DNA of 64,000 nt from Schistocephalus solidus (GCA_017591395.1 WEDG01001234.1:62001-126000), one strand, 5' to 3'; shown: positions 57,201 to 63,833, counted from the first letter of the stretch. The notes: generated by a model from the letters alone, not told the origin. Made by a program: numbers and translations.

Positions 57201-59775
57201 AATAATGGACAGTTCACCAAGTGGTTGGCATCGGCGTCTATGTGGTCGTAGCTCAGTAAATACTTCGTTAAATCGCTGTTGCATCACGTGTAGACGAAAA
57301 ACGTCAGGAGGAGGCCAATTTCGGGAAAATAGTTTATTTCTGCTTGATAAATTTCTTCTGATTAACAGTGGGTTCTAGCTCGAGACAATGAGCTGCTAAC
57401 CGTGCCGCATTTGCAATAAATTTGGTCGTTGCTCTCTTAATAAAAGATTATCTTAGAGTATATTTCTTTGCGATAAACTGAAGTTTGCAGCGTTCCATCA
57501 GTCTTTTGGTACACGTGATCATATTAGAAATAGATTATACACCAACGCACGTAGATAAAATTCACTGAATGCGCTTGTTAAAAATTGTATGCAGTTATGA
57601 TGTGAGTATTTTGAAAATAATAAATTTATTTACATCTTTTACTTAATTACCTTTTTCTATATTTGCATATGCTGTACGATCCACGCCTATGAGGTTCTCT
57701 CCCTTATCCATTAAACATCAGTATTGATGCAGCTGACAGCTGCCTGGGTATAAGACACTTCATTTCGGGTTTACAGATATCCTTGGTAGCCAAAATTCTC
57801 CGCTTGGTCACCTTGGACAAAACAGGAAGAAATACATGAACACGTTACTGAACATCTATCGTTTAGGTATAATTTTAACGCCCGCCTAAATGTACATGAA
57901 TAGTTACCTATAATCTATCTTTGATTAACATCGGTACGCCTGACTATTTGCCAACTGGTTCCATTCATTTGCTTGTAAATATGTTTTGTTTTCTTTGCGC
58001 AAAGCCAATCTCTTTTCATTTTCCTTATACCTTCATTATTGGTCTCGCTGTAGGGGTTACCTGAAGAATTAAAACAAAATGCCCCTGGTGTGACTGCCGA
58101 ATGCATGTCAATTTTGCTAACATGCAGCATGATCATACAGATGCCTTTCATGATAATCAGACGTAAATATGTCACATAAACTGCAGCGTCAAATGAGCAT
58201 CTGCCAGCTACCGAGCATGCAGATAAAAGAAAGGTCGGCACTTTTAAACACCTTGCATAATTTAACTACTTATCATCCGTGACCTGTAATCTGGCCTCAG
58301 TTTATTGTGGTCACACTATTACGTCAAGGGTGAAAACACGAACTGCATCTAAATAAATATGCTATGGCCAAAGAGCAAAGGAGGCGCATTATTACTGTTC
58401 CTTGACAGTTAAGTTCTTTGACAGAACAAGTATCCCAGTAGTCCTTTCCTGACCAGTTTTCATGGAGATATAGCCACCCAAATCATTTTCGGAATAAGCT
58501 GGTGCGTTAAATGCATAGGCGTAGGAATACTTGCGAATTCAAATCAACATATTCGGTTTGGAGTTAGCTACGACTCCATTATTAAGATAGAGCCCATAAG
58601 TTTAGTGTCCAGGAGACACAAAGTGGCAAATTGGAAAAAACCACCTCAGTTTTGTGGGATTTTATACGTTTTCCGCATTATATGACATATTTTTTCGTGG
58701 TTGTTTTAGGAAGAATTAAATTGAGGTGATTGGCGTGAATCTTGTGAACTTATCGAATCAGGGTAATCAGTGGCTAGACTGTCAAGTAGTTTTCTTCAAC
58801 CAGAAAAATTCTTCAAACGGATATTTGTGACACGATACCAGCAGGGGGAAAAGAACATTCAAAGGGAAAGCCTTTGTAAGAAATAAATAGCCATGCAAAC
58901 TTCTTCTGAATTCACCTGCTCATTCATTTGAATGCTTTAGTTGCCAAATCCCTAAGTTTTTAAAAAAAAATCTAAAATACATGCTTATTAGTGAAGAGCA
59001 AAGATGACCAACCATCGGTTTTTAGTGTAAAGTTCTTCAACAGCATGCGGGGATCGATTTGCCATTGTAGCTTTTCCATGATGAAGACGTTAAGGGGTGC
59101 GGTGCCGGACTCGGTTTTGGAGAAAAATAGCTGTATGGTCTCGGCTACGCCCGAGTTCTGCATGCTCTCATCGGTGACCTCGAATACGATGGCAATGTTC
59201 TTCCACCCGTGAAAACGAAGAAAGAGGCTGATTGCACTAATCAACGTAGACGTCTGTACCGTCATTGACATGGCTGCGAGGTTGCTCTGGAACTGCATAG
59301 GTGTACCAGTTCGATTAACAATCGCATAGTTTCGTGTCAGAGTCTCCAACCTACACGCGTACTCAATCTGGTAGAGGTTGCGCAGTGGGTGATCCGTTAT
59401 CTGCTCCTGGGAAAGCCAATCGGAGACGAAGTTGCAATCACTGGATAGGGGCGGGCCGATGACCACCGAGAAACAGTCCGTGTTTGTAGCCCTATTCAAG
59501 GCAACGTCGAGAGCATTCAGCAGACTGTTGCCCCGCCTTTCCTCCCTAATGTTGCAACCGGACACGTTCTGTGCATTATCCTGAATGTGCTCCAGCAGGA
59601 CAATACCCTTGCTCCGTGAAGTTGCATACGCTATGCCCCTTTCAAGGCTTCCGGGTATATCAAAGATCTCTAACTCCGCTAGACAGGGAGCCTCATCTCG
59701 CATGCGAAAGATTTCCAATTTGACATGCTTTCCCCAGGTGCAGTGCAGAAATGCCAGAAGGAATATTGGCGTCAT
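15055..59775 (-). CDS. Receptor-type (membrane) guanylate cyclase, complete, 17 coding exons
   Basis: This single-pass receptor would convert GTP to cGMP when an extracellular ligand binds. The exons, read from high to low coordinates, are 59775-59013, 55529-55273, 52221-51822, 48461-48377, 40303-40195, 39453-39319, 35662-35480, 33740-33669, 33521-33365, 31683-31488, 30031-29912, 28846-28706, 24323-24131, 23921-23747, 22768-22670, 16218-16044 and 15292-15055. All join in phase and total 3498 nt including the stop, about 1165 residues, a little longer than the usual 1050-1100. The order is: signal peptide, ANF-receptor-like ectodomain (about 20-470), membrane helix (about 478-500), kinase-homology domain (about 515-825), dimerisation coiled coil (about 826-872), cyclase domain (about 873-1080) and a unique tail. 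Start choice: a TAA lies in frame 24 nt before the first ATG. The ligand cannot be told from sequence, so no gene symbol is given. Exon borders come from splice consensus and phase, not from transcripts; the 31488/30031 junction is the least certain. Confidence 0.93.
16044..16218 (-). CDS. Guanylate cyclase exon 16: end of cyclase domain
   Basis: This exon encodes residues 1028-1086. [18 protein letters not shown] and [10 protein letters not shown] are the classic closing motifs of the catalytic domain, with the phosphate-binding Lys in KGRG. The acceptor is CATTTCCAG and the donor GACGC|GTAAGT, phase 2. It is separated from exon 15 by 6.4 kb that hold a gypsy element and composite repeats. 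Confidence 0.93.
16879..17098 (+). repeat. 5' LTR of the gypsy element
   Basis: It is homologous to 20508-20746 and 21414-21630: shared words include CATCACGCCAC / CGTCACGCCAC, CTTTCAAGGTC-like sequence and CAGCCTATGA, ending GAAACAACA. It is followed at once by TTGGCGACGC, which is like the primer-binding site seen after LTRs of related elements. The copies are clearly diverged, so the insertion is not recent. Confidence 0.65.
17236..17900 (+). pseudogene. Gypsy gag relict with CCHC zinc knuckle
   Basis: The first part, 17236-17463, is open and includes [19 protein letters not shown]. Further on, in another frame, come a gag-like [20 protein letters not shown] and, at 17782-17823, a zinc knuckle [15 protein letters not shown] preceding knuckle ([11 protein letters not shown]) has lost one Cys. 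Stops separate these segments. Confidence 0.7.
17900..18860 (+). pseudogene. Gypsy protease and reverse transcriptase relict
   Basis: [17 protein letters not shown] corresponds to the aspartic protease, but the DTG triad is gone. RT follows in pieces: a [18 protein letters not shown] linker, then [17 protein letters not shown] (motif A) and VCAYLGDIL (motif C with Gly for the first Asp). Frames change several times, so no active enzyme can be made. Confidence 0.75.
18880..20065 (+). pseudogene. Gypsy integrase relict
   Basis: The zinc domain [20 protein letters not shown] has lost the first Cys of its CxxC pair (GHVCQIT). The core follows in two frames: [13 protein letters not shown], then [16 protein letters not shown] and [18 protein letters not shown], ending with a GPY-like [18 protein letters not shown]. 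The longest open piece is 19232-20065. The catalytic triad reads D, E (SEND in place of SDNG), E. Confidence 0.85.
20508..20746 (+). repeat. 3' LTR of the gypsy element
   Basis: It begins TGCAGTG just after a purine-rich GAGTGGAGGGA tract and ends CATAACA. It aligns with the LTR copies at 16879 and 21414. Between integrase and this LTR, at 20330-20420, lies a tail motif [16 protein letters not shown]. Confidence 0.7.
21003..21630 (+). mobile_element. Second gypsy 3' fragment (integrase tail plus LTR)
   Basis: From 21003 the sequence repeats the integrase end ([16 protein letters not shown] compared with [16 protein letters not shown] at 19687). A deletion derivative of the tail motif ([11 protein letters not shown]), a GGGTGGAGGGGG tract and an LTR at 21414-21630 follow. 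It is a separate, differently decayed copy next to the first. Confidence 0.8.
21735..22495. mobile_element. Composite tRNA-headed repeat, locus 1
   Basis: The locus has three parts: an inverted tail (21735-21850, from CGGTTGCGATCGGGCATATT), then two direct units starting near 21865 and 22210. Each unit has a tRNA-like head (in the second, CCCATGGCTCAATGGTTAGA with a B box GGTTCGATCC), a body containing GGCTAATAAGCCAGAAATGG and a tail ending CCGATCGAAAACAGCAGGAC. The inverted tail at the left and the tail at the right form terminal inverted repeats. It lies in cyclase intron 15. Confidence 0.75.
22670..22768 (-). CDS. Guanylate cyclase exon 15: cyclase domain, guanine-specifying Cys
   Basis: This 99-nt exon encodes residues 995-1028. 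[17 protein letters not shown] carries the Cys that pairs with the Glu for guanine selection, plus the Asn and Arg of the transition-state site. The acceptor is GCCTTAAAG and the donor GAAG|GTACTC, phase 1. It is not visible as a longer open frame. Confidence 0.93.
22769..24130 (-). other. Cyclase introns 13 and 14
   Basis: Intron 14 is 22769-23746 and intron 13 is 23922-24130, either side of exon 14. Both are AT-rich and I see nothing else in them. Confidence 0.8.
23747..23921 (-). CDS. Guanylate cyclase exon 14: cyclase domain, guanine-specifying Glu and second Asp
   Basis: This exon encodes residues 937-995. [15 protein letters not shown] holds the Glu that selects guanine and the second metal-binding Asp. 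[17 protein letters not shown] and MRIGIHSG follow. The acceptor is GTCTTGCAG and the donor CAG|GTATGT, phase 1. Confidence 0.95.
24131..24323 (-). CDS. Guanylate cyclase exon 13: cyclase catalytic domain, metal site
   Basis: This exon encodes residues 873-936. [15 protein letters not shown] contains the first metal-binding Asp of class III cyclases, and [18 protein letters not shown] follows, as in receptor cyclases. The acceptor is TTTGTCAG and the donor AAA|GTATGT, phase 0. Confidence 0.95.
25569..25603 (+). repeat. Short GTTCGTTCGGTA minisatellite
   Basis: Roughly three imperfect copies of GTTCGTTCGGT(A) in tandem within cyclase intron 12. Confidence 0.8.
26395..26413. repeat. (TA)n microsatellite
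   Basis: A short pure TA run directly to the left of the composite repeat at 26415; possibly part of its target site. Confidence 0.95.
26415..27135. mobile_element. Composite tRNA-headed repeat, locus 2
   Basis: The architecture is the same as at 21735: an inverted tail (26415-26535, GGTTTCGATCGGGAATATTA) followed by two direct units starting near 26539 and 26855. The second head has a good A box (TGGCGCAGTCGG) and B box (GAGTTCGAGCCTC), then GGCTAATAAGTCAGAAATAA. It sits next to a TA run in cyclase intron 12. Confidence 0.8.
27190..27490 (+). repeat. Unnamed dispersed repeat, copy A
   Basis: It shares with 28110-28650 and 44890-45420 the words TCCTCACTATAAA, AAAAGTCGTGGCTTGGAAG, GATAACTCGG, GAGAGTCAGGCTACAATGGC and TCCATCTTAAT. 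There is no domain on either strand. Confidence 0.7.
27930..28650 (+). repeat. Unnamed dispersed repeat, copy B with flanking piece
   Basis: The main body, 28110-28650, begins CCCACATCAGACAACTGAGC and GGCTCGGACGGTGATCTGAT, then TCCTCACTATAAAT, ACAATGGCTCCTTCTTA, CCACAGTGTGTGGGCC and finally GCATACGGTGGACATAATCG. An earlier piece, 27930-28085, repeats the end segment (GTGGAGCATACGGTGGACAT). It stops 65 bp from cyclase exon 12. A TG run lies at 28090-28106. Confidence 0.75.
28706..28846 (-). CDS. Guanylate cyclase exon 12: dimerisation coiled coil
   Basis: This exon encodes residues 826-872. It includes [18 protein letters not shown], then [17 protein letters not shown] and KMLP, the helix that links kinase-homology and cyclase domains and holds the dimer. 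The acceptor is TTTTGTAG and the donor CCACT|GTATGT; one base enters the first codon and two leave in the last, matching exons 11 and 13. A dispersed repeat ends only about 65 bp downstream of this donor. Confidence 0.92.
29912..30031 (-). CDS. Guanylate cyclase exon 11: end of kinase-homology domain
   Basis: This exon encodes residues 786-825, with [16 protein letters not shown] matching the conserved final helix motif (W..P..RP.F) of the kinase fold. The start could be 30031 after GTAAG or 30036 after CTGTAG, depending on the donor used in exon 10; both keep the frame. The donor is GGACA|GTAAGT, phase 2. Confidence 0.88.
31488..31683 (-). CDS. Guanylate cyclase exon 10: kinase-homology C-lobe
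   Basis: This exon encodes residues 720-785. LWTAPELLR is the receptor-cyclase counterpart of the kinase APE motif and is followed by [13 protein letters not shown]. The acceptor is CCTTCAG. The donor could be CAGAC|GTACGA (exon end 31488, phase 2) or TTC|GTCCAG (end 31496, phase 0). Each has a matching acceptor downstream. Confidence 0.9.
33365..33521 (-). CDS. Guanylate cyclase exon 9: pseudo-catalytic loop
   Basis: This exon encodes residues 668-720. [20 protein letters not shown] replaces the kinase HRDxKxxN loop with HGRLKSSN, so the catalytic Asp is missing, and DYG stands in place of DFG. This is the usual state of receptor-cyclase kinase-homology domains, which are regulatory. The acceptor is TCTTTTAAG and the donor GAGG|GTAGGT, phase 1. 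Confidence 0.93.
33669..33740 (-). CDS. Guanylate cyclase exon 8: kinase-homology domain
   Basis: This 72-nt exon encodes 24 residues ([14 protein letters not shown], then SLLKDLVR). It continues CSRGSLR from exon 7 without a gap, as expected for the family. The acceptor is GCATTTAG and the donor CGC|GTAAGT, phase 0 at both ends. It is too short to appear as an open frame. Confidence 0.9.
34735..35060. other. GC-rich island, probably a repeat remnant
   Basis: The base composition is clearly richer in C and G than the AT-rich intron around it, and it has no long domain-bearing frame. It shares CGCTGAACCCCTCACG with a site near 29440. It may be the end of a mobile element. It is in cyclase intron 7. 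Confidence 0.35.
35480..35662 (-). CDS. Guanylate cyclase exon 7: kinase-homology domain N-lobe
   Basis: This exon encodes residues 583-643. EIHIKPV sits where kinases keep the VAIK lysine. [13 protein letters not shown] and [10 protein letters not shown] match the conserved receptor-cyclase segments that end the N-lobe. The acceptor is TTTGTTTAG and the donor CGG|GTAATG, phase 0 at both ends. Confidence 0.92.
39319..39453 (-). CDS. Guanylate cyclase exon 6: start of kinase-homology domain
   Basis: This exon encodes residues 538-582, acidic and serine-rich ([19 protein letters not shown]), ending [10 protein letters not shown]. By position it corresponds to the N-terminal strand and glycine-loop area of the kinase-homology domain, here weakly conserved. 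Phases are 0 in and 0 out, with TTTCAG and ATG|GTAGGA borders. The serines may be phosphorylation sites, which is an inference from the regulation of vertebrate relatives. Confidence 0.82.
40195..40303 (-). CDS. Guanylate cyclase exon 5: juxtamembrane segment
   Basis: This exon encodes residues 502-537, basic ([14 protein letters not shown]) and then [10 protein letters not shown], which matches the position of the conserved juxtamembrane strand that opens the kinase-homology region in receptor cyclases. The acceptor is CTACTTCAG and the donor TCA|GTAAGT. The preceding intron 4 is over 8 kb and filled with transposons. Confidence 0.85.
41555..44665 (+). mobile_element. RTE-like LINE with C-terminal zinc fingers, 5' truncated and inactive
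   Basis: This is a non-LTR retrotransposon in cyclase intron 4, opposite to the gene. It begins with the end of the APE endonuclease ([14 protein letters not shown], 41570). The linker ([20 protein letters not shown]) and RT come next: [15 protein letters not shown] near 42305, [13 protein letters not shown] near 42590, motif A DLTKA-stop-DAVN near 42714, GVEQGC near 42868 and the FADD box mutated to FAYN near 43055. The end reads [39 protein letters not shown] and then C2H2 fingers. At least six stops or shifts are present. Tapeworm genomes are rich in this type. Confidence 0.9.
43910..44635 (+). pseudogene. C2H2 zinc-finger tail of the RTE-like LINE
   Basis: Four fingers can be traced: [20 protein letters not shown] (about 44148), a frameshifted one near 44275-44345 ([11 protein letters not shown]), [20 protein letters not shown] (about 44443) and [20 protein letters not shown] (about 44563, one His changed to Arg). 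Linkers contain HRTETGE. It is part of the LINE ORF, not a host transcription factor. Confidence 0.8.
44890..45420 (+). repeat. Unnamed dispersed repeat, copy C
   Basis: It has the same order of words as copy B: CCCACATTAGACAACTGACT, GGCTCGGACGGTGGGCTGAT, CCCACTATGGACAATCTGATG, GCCGTGGCTTGGAAG, CCACAGTGCGTGTGCCTGCG and TGGAGCATACGGTCGACATC. It sits between the RTE LINE and the Penelope-like fragment in cyclase intron 4. Confidence 0.75.
45597..46975 (-). mobile_element. Penelope-like element fragment: RT and GIY-YIG
   Basis: Read right to left: [11 protein letters not shown], then [20 protein letters not shown] (RT motif A, 46840-46740), [17 protein letters not shown] (46640), [12 protein letters not shown] (46525, second Asp of the DD pair changed to Asn), [16 protein letters not shown], and at 46060-46262 [18 protein letters not shown] endonuclease-like end follows: [13 protein letters not shown] near 45900 and [20 protein letters not shown] (45870). 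Several stops break it. The 5' part is missing. It lies in cyclase intron 4, on the same strand as the gene. Confidence 0.85.
46976..47290 (+). mobile_element. Second Penelope-like RT fragment, inverted
   Basis: [20 protein letters not shown] (about 47000) is the segment just before the part with which the - strand copy begins. It is joined after a deletion at about 47065 to [14 protein letters not shown] (YxDD box as YIGN) and [17 protein letters not shown]. The two copies overlap in content and differ, so they are two elements or one rearranged locus. Confidence 0.8.
48377..48461 (-). CDS. Guanylate cyclase exon 4: transmembrane helix
   Basis: This 85-nt exon encodes about 28 residues, nearly all of them a hydrophobic helix ([20 protein letters not shown]), followed by the cytoplasmic start. 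It is too short to stand out as an open frame. It was found because it lies between ectodomain and kinase-homology exons, has CTACAG and CAG|GTGAGT borders and fits phase 1 in, phase 2 out. Confidence 0.88.
49300..49830 (+). mobile_element. RTE-like LINE relict
   Basis: Nucleotide words recall the intact linker of the LINE at 41770-41880 (GGAACTGAGTTGCGTCAGAT, TGGTTCGATGACCATGAGG) and its 3' part near 43640 (GTGGGTCAAGTGTGATG). The middle is deleted and no frame survives. It lies in cyclase intron 3. Confidence 0.4.
50296..50446 (-). repeat. Degenerate telomere-like (CCCTAA) tract
   Basis: The tract is many imperfect copies of AACCCTAA / AGCCCTAA (CCTAACCCATAACCCTAAAC, GCCCTAGCCCTAACCCTAG). 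On the - strand it reads as TTAGGG. It lies inside intron 3 of the cyclase gene, so it is an interstitial array, not a chromosome end. Confidence 0.8.
51822..52221 (-). CDS. Guanylate cyclase exon 3: membrane-proximal ectodomain
   Basis: This exon encodes residues 341-473. It carries sequons NVT, NRS and NST, the aromatic stretch [15 protein letters not shown] and a short Cys pair (FCLHAKC) close to the membrane, as in other receptor cyclases. The acceptor is CTCCAACAG and the donor AAG|GTAGGT (phase 1). The frame stays open a little beyond both splice sites, so the open frame alone overstates the exon. Confidence 0.9.
54508..54580 (+). repeat. Degenerate TTAGGG-like tract
   Basis: Words such as GGTAGGGTAAGGATTAAGG and GGTTAGGTTTAGGGTTGG occur in tandem-like order in cyclase intron 2, opposite in orientation to the tract at 50296. 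Confidence 0.6.
55273..55529 (-). CDS. Guanylate cyclase exon 2: ectodomain
   Basis: This exon encodes residues 255-340 and continues the ligand-binding fold with [12 protein letters not shown] and IAIIQIDPP, which resembles the part of ANF-receptor domains that reports the second lobe. The acceptor is a good pyrimidine tract ending TTTCAG and the donor is TCG|GTACGT. It enters in phase 1 from exon 1 and leaves in phase 0, matching exon 3. Confidence 0.88.
56320..56685 (-). mobile_element. Penelope-like GIY-YIG endonuclease fragment
   Basis: [20 protein letters not shown] then TRINENN matches the GIY-YIG fold start. After one in-frame stop come [18 protein letters not shown] and [17 protein letters not shown], like the end of Penelope-type ORFs. 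It sits in cyclase intron 1. At first sight it looks like an extra receptor exon, but it lacks an acceptor and is not needed to join exons 1 and 2. Confidence 0.7.
59013..59775 (-). CDS. Guanylate cyclase exon 1: signal peptide and N-terminal ectodomain
   Basis: This exon encodes residues 1-254. It opens with a short hydrophobic leader ([15 protein letters not shown]), then an ANF-receptor/periplasmic-binding-like fold with segments such as [14 protein letters not shown] and [15 protein letters not shown], typical of natriuretic-receptor-like ectodomains. N-glycosylation sequons NVS, NRT and NFT are visible. The open frame extends nine bases further to a GTG, but the first ATG is at 59775. 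The donor is GATG|GTTGGT, phase 1. Confidence 0.92.
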
Positions 59776-60439
59776 TTCGTGCACAGTGTCATCAGTTTAG
59801 TAAAGGATGTTATATTTGTATACCAGCACATGGCTTAAAGGCTCCTTCAAAAACAGCCTTTTGCGAGATGGGTGGTAAAAAATGGCATCGGCTTTTAGGA
59901 GCTCAAGGGCGGTAGCCCATATCGCACTTTTTGACTCTCGCTGGATGGGCGTTACGATAAGAATAAGTAGCCAAAAACTACAGAATGAAGTTTTGATGGA
60001 GGTGGTGTTTTCATTGAAGATGCGACGGGGAATTGTTGACGCTCGATGAAAACTTCAGTTCCAGGTATTTGTCGCTAACACATTGGCACCATGTGTAAAC
60101 TCTTCAGCATCTTAAACGATTTTATTGGTTCGGTTTTGCTTCTGCTATCAGGCGTTTCGGGTGCTTCCTAACTGAGTTTGAATTTAAAGGGAGATGTAAA
60201 CCGGACTGGGAAAGTGTACATCTTATATACAGTGGGCCGGGCAAGCAGAAGCAGTGAGAGGGAGTGGCACCAGCTCTGAGATTGCGGACTATTCGACAGA
60301 TCCGGCCATGCATTCGAGTTCGATGAGGCTGCAGTTTTCGCGAGAAGCGACAAACGCGTAATCTGCAAGCTACTAGAACGTACTATTCAGGTCCACAGTC
60401 GATTAAAACCGTAGTAAATTACCGCACATATAATCCCCG
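59776..60439 (-). promoter_or_regulatory. Presumed 5' flank of the cyclase gene
   Basis: This is the 664 bp between the start codon and the upstream LINE. It must hold the 5' UTR and perhaps the promoter, unless a non-coding 5' exon lies beyond. No TATA box or initiator can be called with confidence. Confidence 0.35.
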
Positions 60440-62190
60440 TTCTGCAGAAACTACTGAAGCTGGAAGAAACCAAATTGCCAGGTCCTGATGTAATACCGGC
60501 AAAGTTGTTGAAAGAGTTGGCCGTAGAGATGGCAGAACCTTCGTGTTTACTCTTCGAATCCTCCCTCGCTGCAGGCAGATTGCCACCCGATTGGAAGACC
60601 GCGTGGATTTCCACGATGCATAGAAGTGGCAGCCGGGCTTCTGCAAACAACTACAGGCTGGTAAGTCTCACCTCCATATGTTGCAAGAATATGGAGCAAA
60701 TCCTTAAACCTGAACAGCTGCAGTTTCTGGAGTGGCATCATCTTCTCTCTGACGCGCAGCTTGGATTCAGCTGAGGAAGCTCCTGTTTAACTAATTTGCT
60801 CTACTGTATGGAACGATTGACCCAAGCGGTTGATGAAGGAAATGTGGTGCAGGCAGTCTACATAGACTTAAAGAAGGCCTTTGATAGCGTGCCTCACCAG
60901 CGTCTTCTATACAAACTCAACCGTATAGGGGTAAGGGGCAAGCTTTTGAAGTGGATCGAAAACGTCTTTATTGGGCGATCTCAGATTGTCCGTCTTGGCG
61001 ATCAACAATCGGCGGAGGTGGTGGTTGATAGTGGGGTTCCTCAGGGTTCCGTCCTTGGCCCTATCCTCTTCCTTATATACATTGATGACTGCGTAAATGG
61101 GTTGGACTGTGACACCGCCATGTTTGCTGACGATATTAAGCTTTGGAAGGTCATCTACAACGAATCTGATGAATCGAATCTACAGGCGAACTTGCATCGA
61201 CTAGAGGAATGGTCACACAACTGGCTCCTCCCATTCAATGCTACCAAGTGCAATATTCTGCGATTTGGCAGAAACATTTCCGGGCACTAGAGAATTTACT
61301 ATTTGGACCACACACCGCTACCAGAGGCCGAGGCTCAGAAAGATCTAGGAGTATGGATCACGCCCTCACTGAAGCCATGGTACCATTGCTCAAAATAATC
61401 AAAATCCGCCATGTCAAGCTTGTATCTAATTAAGCGAGCGTTTGCAAAGTTCGACAAAGAGTGCTTTAATAAGGTCTTAGGGATGTTCGTGCGACCACAA
61501 TTGGAAGTTGCTACACAAGCCTGGAGATCATGGTCTGTCAAAGACCACAGCACCCTTGAGAAGGTCCAAAGACGTGCAACCAAGCTTGTTCGAGGTCAAG
61601 ACTGCCTGCCTTACGAGACACGATTGTCCAATCTGGATCTGTTTCCTCTGGACTATAGACAGCTACGTGGCGACCTAATACAAGCCTTTCGCATGCTGCG
61701 GGATCAGGATTATTGCCTTGCATCTGGGGAATTCTTTGAGCTGGCCACTACCACTGCTTTGCGAGGACATCCTATTAAACTACGTGTCACTGGTGCAAGA
61801 CTGGACACAAGAAGGTTCTTCTTCTTTAGCAGAGTGATTAAGTCTTGGAATGCCCTGCCTGTGGACATCAGCATGTCCCCATCCGTTGACACTTTTAAGT
61901 GGAAGTTTGACCAGTACAGCCATAAGTACCACCACGACATCAGAAACTAACACATTTCCTGAAACCTATTCCCATCCACAATTTTCACGTTATCGAACAT
62001 GCTACTACCTATTTATTTAGTAATATTCTTTTATAATTGTTTTGTCCGATGCCCTGTAGTGTGACGGGGAGATGACCTTTTGTCCAACGTCCATTATATG
62101 TCGGCCTTTTTTAATTTGCAGTGTCATTGAAATCAATAGGGAGTTCAAAGTCTTCGCCTACATTTCCCTTAATAAAACTGAACTGAACTG
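60440..62190 (+). mobile_element. CR1/jockey-like LINE, 5' truncated
   Basis: The RT is well kept: LPGPDVIPAKLLKEL (60475), VYIDLKKAFDSVPHQRLLYK (60856, motif A), SGVPQGSVLGPILFLIYIDD (about 61030) and MFADDIKLW (61120) with the FADD box intact. A TGA breaks it at 60772 and frameshifts at about 61290 and 61420. The last frame, 61411-61950, includes KFDKECFNKVLGMFVRPQLE and RFFFFSRVIKSWNALPVDIS, the usual C-terminus of this group. A 3' UTR follows to AATAAAACTGAACTGAACTG, a short pentamer tail typical of such LINEs. It lies upstream of the cyclase gene and points away from it. Confidence 0.88.
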
Positions 62191-62990
62191 AAATAGTTAT
62201 GCGAAGACCAAGCACACTAGATCCGAATATAGTACAAAATTGCGAGCAAAATGATCGAGCAATTATCGCACCGACGGTCGACAGGCGTAATGTTATCAAT
62301 GACTCGGCTGTGGTCCACCAAAATTGTCAACAGAAGCGAACAGGTGAGCTACAAGGGCGCAATTCAGAAGACGAAAATGTGATCGCACACCGTGCAAACA
62401 TCTGTGATAAATACGAAAACCACCAATTTCGAACGGTATATCGCGGCACAGCAACTGCATCCTATAAATACTGCAATACTTGTGCAAAATTTTACCCGTA
62501 TCCGATGCCTTATCTACTGATGTATTCGAGTGGTCCCGTTCCTGGTTGAGTCAATATCCAATCTGTAACCAGAAATAATGGCAGGTGGGGAGAACCTGGC
62601 GAATTTCGATTCGAAGAAATGCTTATTATTGATCAGGTAGACTCCTATGTTAACCAGCCGCGCCATGTGCGTGCGCATATTTGTTTTTGGTTCCAGGTGG
62701 TGGCCAGAGTTTTAATGGTCTGAATACTCTGTCATCTCCTCGTCTCTGAACGACCTTGGTTTTGCTTTGATTACCTTTTCACGACCGTTTTTACCCATAA
62801 GGTGCTTGTTTGCCTCCGGGTACCAATAGATCGGTGCAAACGCATTTCCTCATCATTTAGCTTTGTTTCAGGTGGAGAGCCATAGCCATAAGTACAAGGC
62901 CTAGCGTCCTCATCCAAAACCCTACGGAGTGTCGATGTCGTGAGATCGAAAACGCGAAGGTTTCCCAAATCAGAGGTCAAGGCACAGACA
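62191..62990. other. No gene recognised
   Basis: A 116-codon open frame at 62199-62549 (+) starts right after the LINE tail. It has no known domain and is probably chance. Nothing else is seen. Confidence 0.5.
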
Positions 62991-62999
62991 GATTAGGTA

Positions 63000-63700
63000 G
63001 GACAGGCTTTTGCCGAGGCAAAAAAAAATCCGACACATTTCCAGTGTCTGAAGGATGGCCTCGACCATGTTTCAGCCTGGTCGTCAGATAATGGTCTTCA
63101 ACTCAACCATGAGAAGTCAGTCCAATGTGTTTTTCACCTGCGACCATCCCCTAGTTCTCAATACTCAGCCGTCCTTCCCAACTAGGTATCCTCTTTTGGG
63201 TACCTTGGCATTACTCTGAGATCCCATCTGTAATTCTCCCAACATATCGATACTCTTTTTACAAAAATTCGTAGTTCTATATTATATCCGCCGTTTATGT
63301 TCCTATCACACACCTCAGGCCCTTATCTGGCGATTTATAGAGGCATGTGTTCTTCCCCTCATCCTTTATTGCTCTCCCGTGATTTTTCCAGCTTTACTTA
63401 AAAAGGATTTTTTGATTTTAAAACGTATTCTCCGAATGCTCTCTTCTGCTGCTGGTGTTTCTTATACTGTTTAAGTGGATTTGATAACAAAACGGCACTT
63501 TACGACAGTCAAACAATTTGCTGGGCGAATCCTTGATGATGTCACCCATCCCCTCTACTCTAAGCTGATGGCTGTGAAGTCTTCCCGTCCGATGCGCCGA
63601 GGCTTTCGCCATAGAGCCTGCCGTAAAACGGCATACCAGCGCTCTGTTTTGTCATTTCTAGCACGCCACCTTACGTGTGAAGAGACTAAAACATAAAAGC
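63000..63700 (+). mobile_element. Non-LTR retrotransposon relict, RT C-terminal part
   Basis: Pieces in different frames read LDHVSAWSSDNGLQLNHEKS, SSFGYLGITLRSHL and, at 63475-63696, VDLITKRHFTTVKQFAGRIL, then LYSKLMAVKSS and LARHLTC. This is the order of the thumb and C-terminal part of flatworm LINE RTs (SSFRYLGI-like motif). Stops and shifts separate them. Confidence 0.7.
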
Positions 63701-63833
63701 TGAGACTGGCACTGTCTCCCCACTAGATGTCCATTTTCGACCCTTTGGTTCTTGCATATTATGTTAACTTATCCTATCATCTTAGTGAAATTTTGCTGAA
63801 AATTTTGAATGGTACTTCAACGAAAAGCATATT

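Larger units (their letters stand above)
52222..59012 (-). other. Cyclase introns 1 and 2
   Basis: Intron 2 is 52222-55272 and holds the TTAGGG-like tract near 54540. Intron 1 is 55530-59012 and holds the GIY-YIG fragment. Other open frames, such as 57915-58241, look random. Confidence 0.8.

Noticed and set aside
59776..59784. Start of the receptor at 59784
   Set aside because: That codon is GTG; the first ATG in frame is at 59775 and a TAA lies just upstream.
62199..62549. 116-codon frame after the LINE tail
   Set aside because: No domain and no splice or regulatory support; could be chance.
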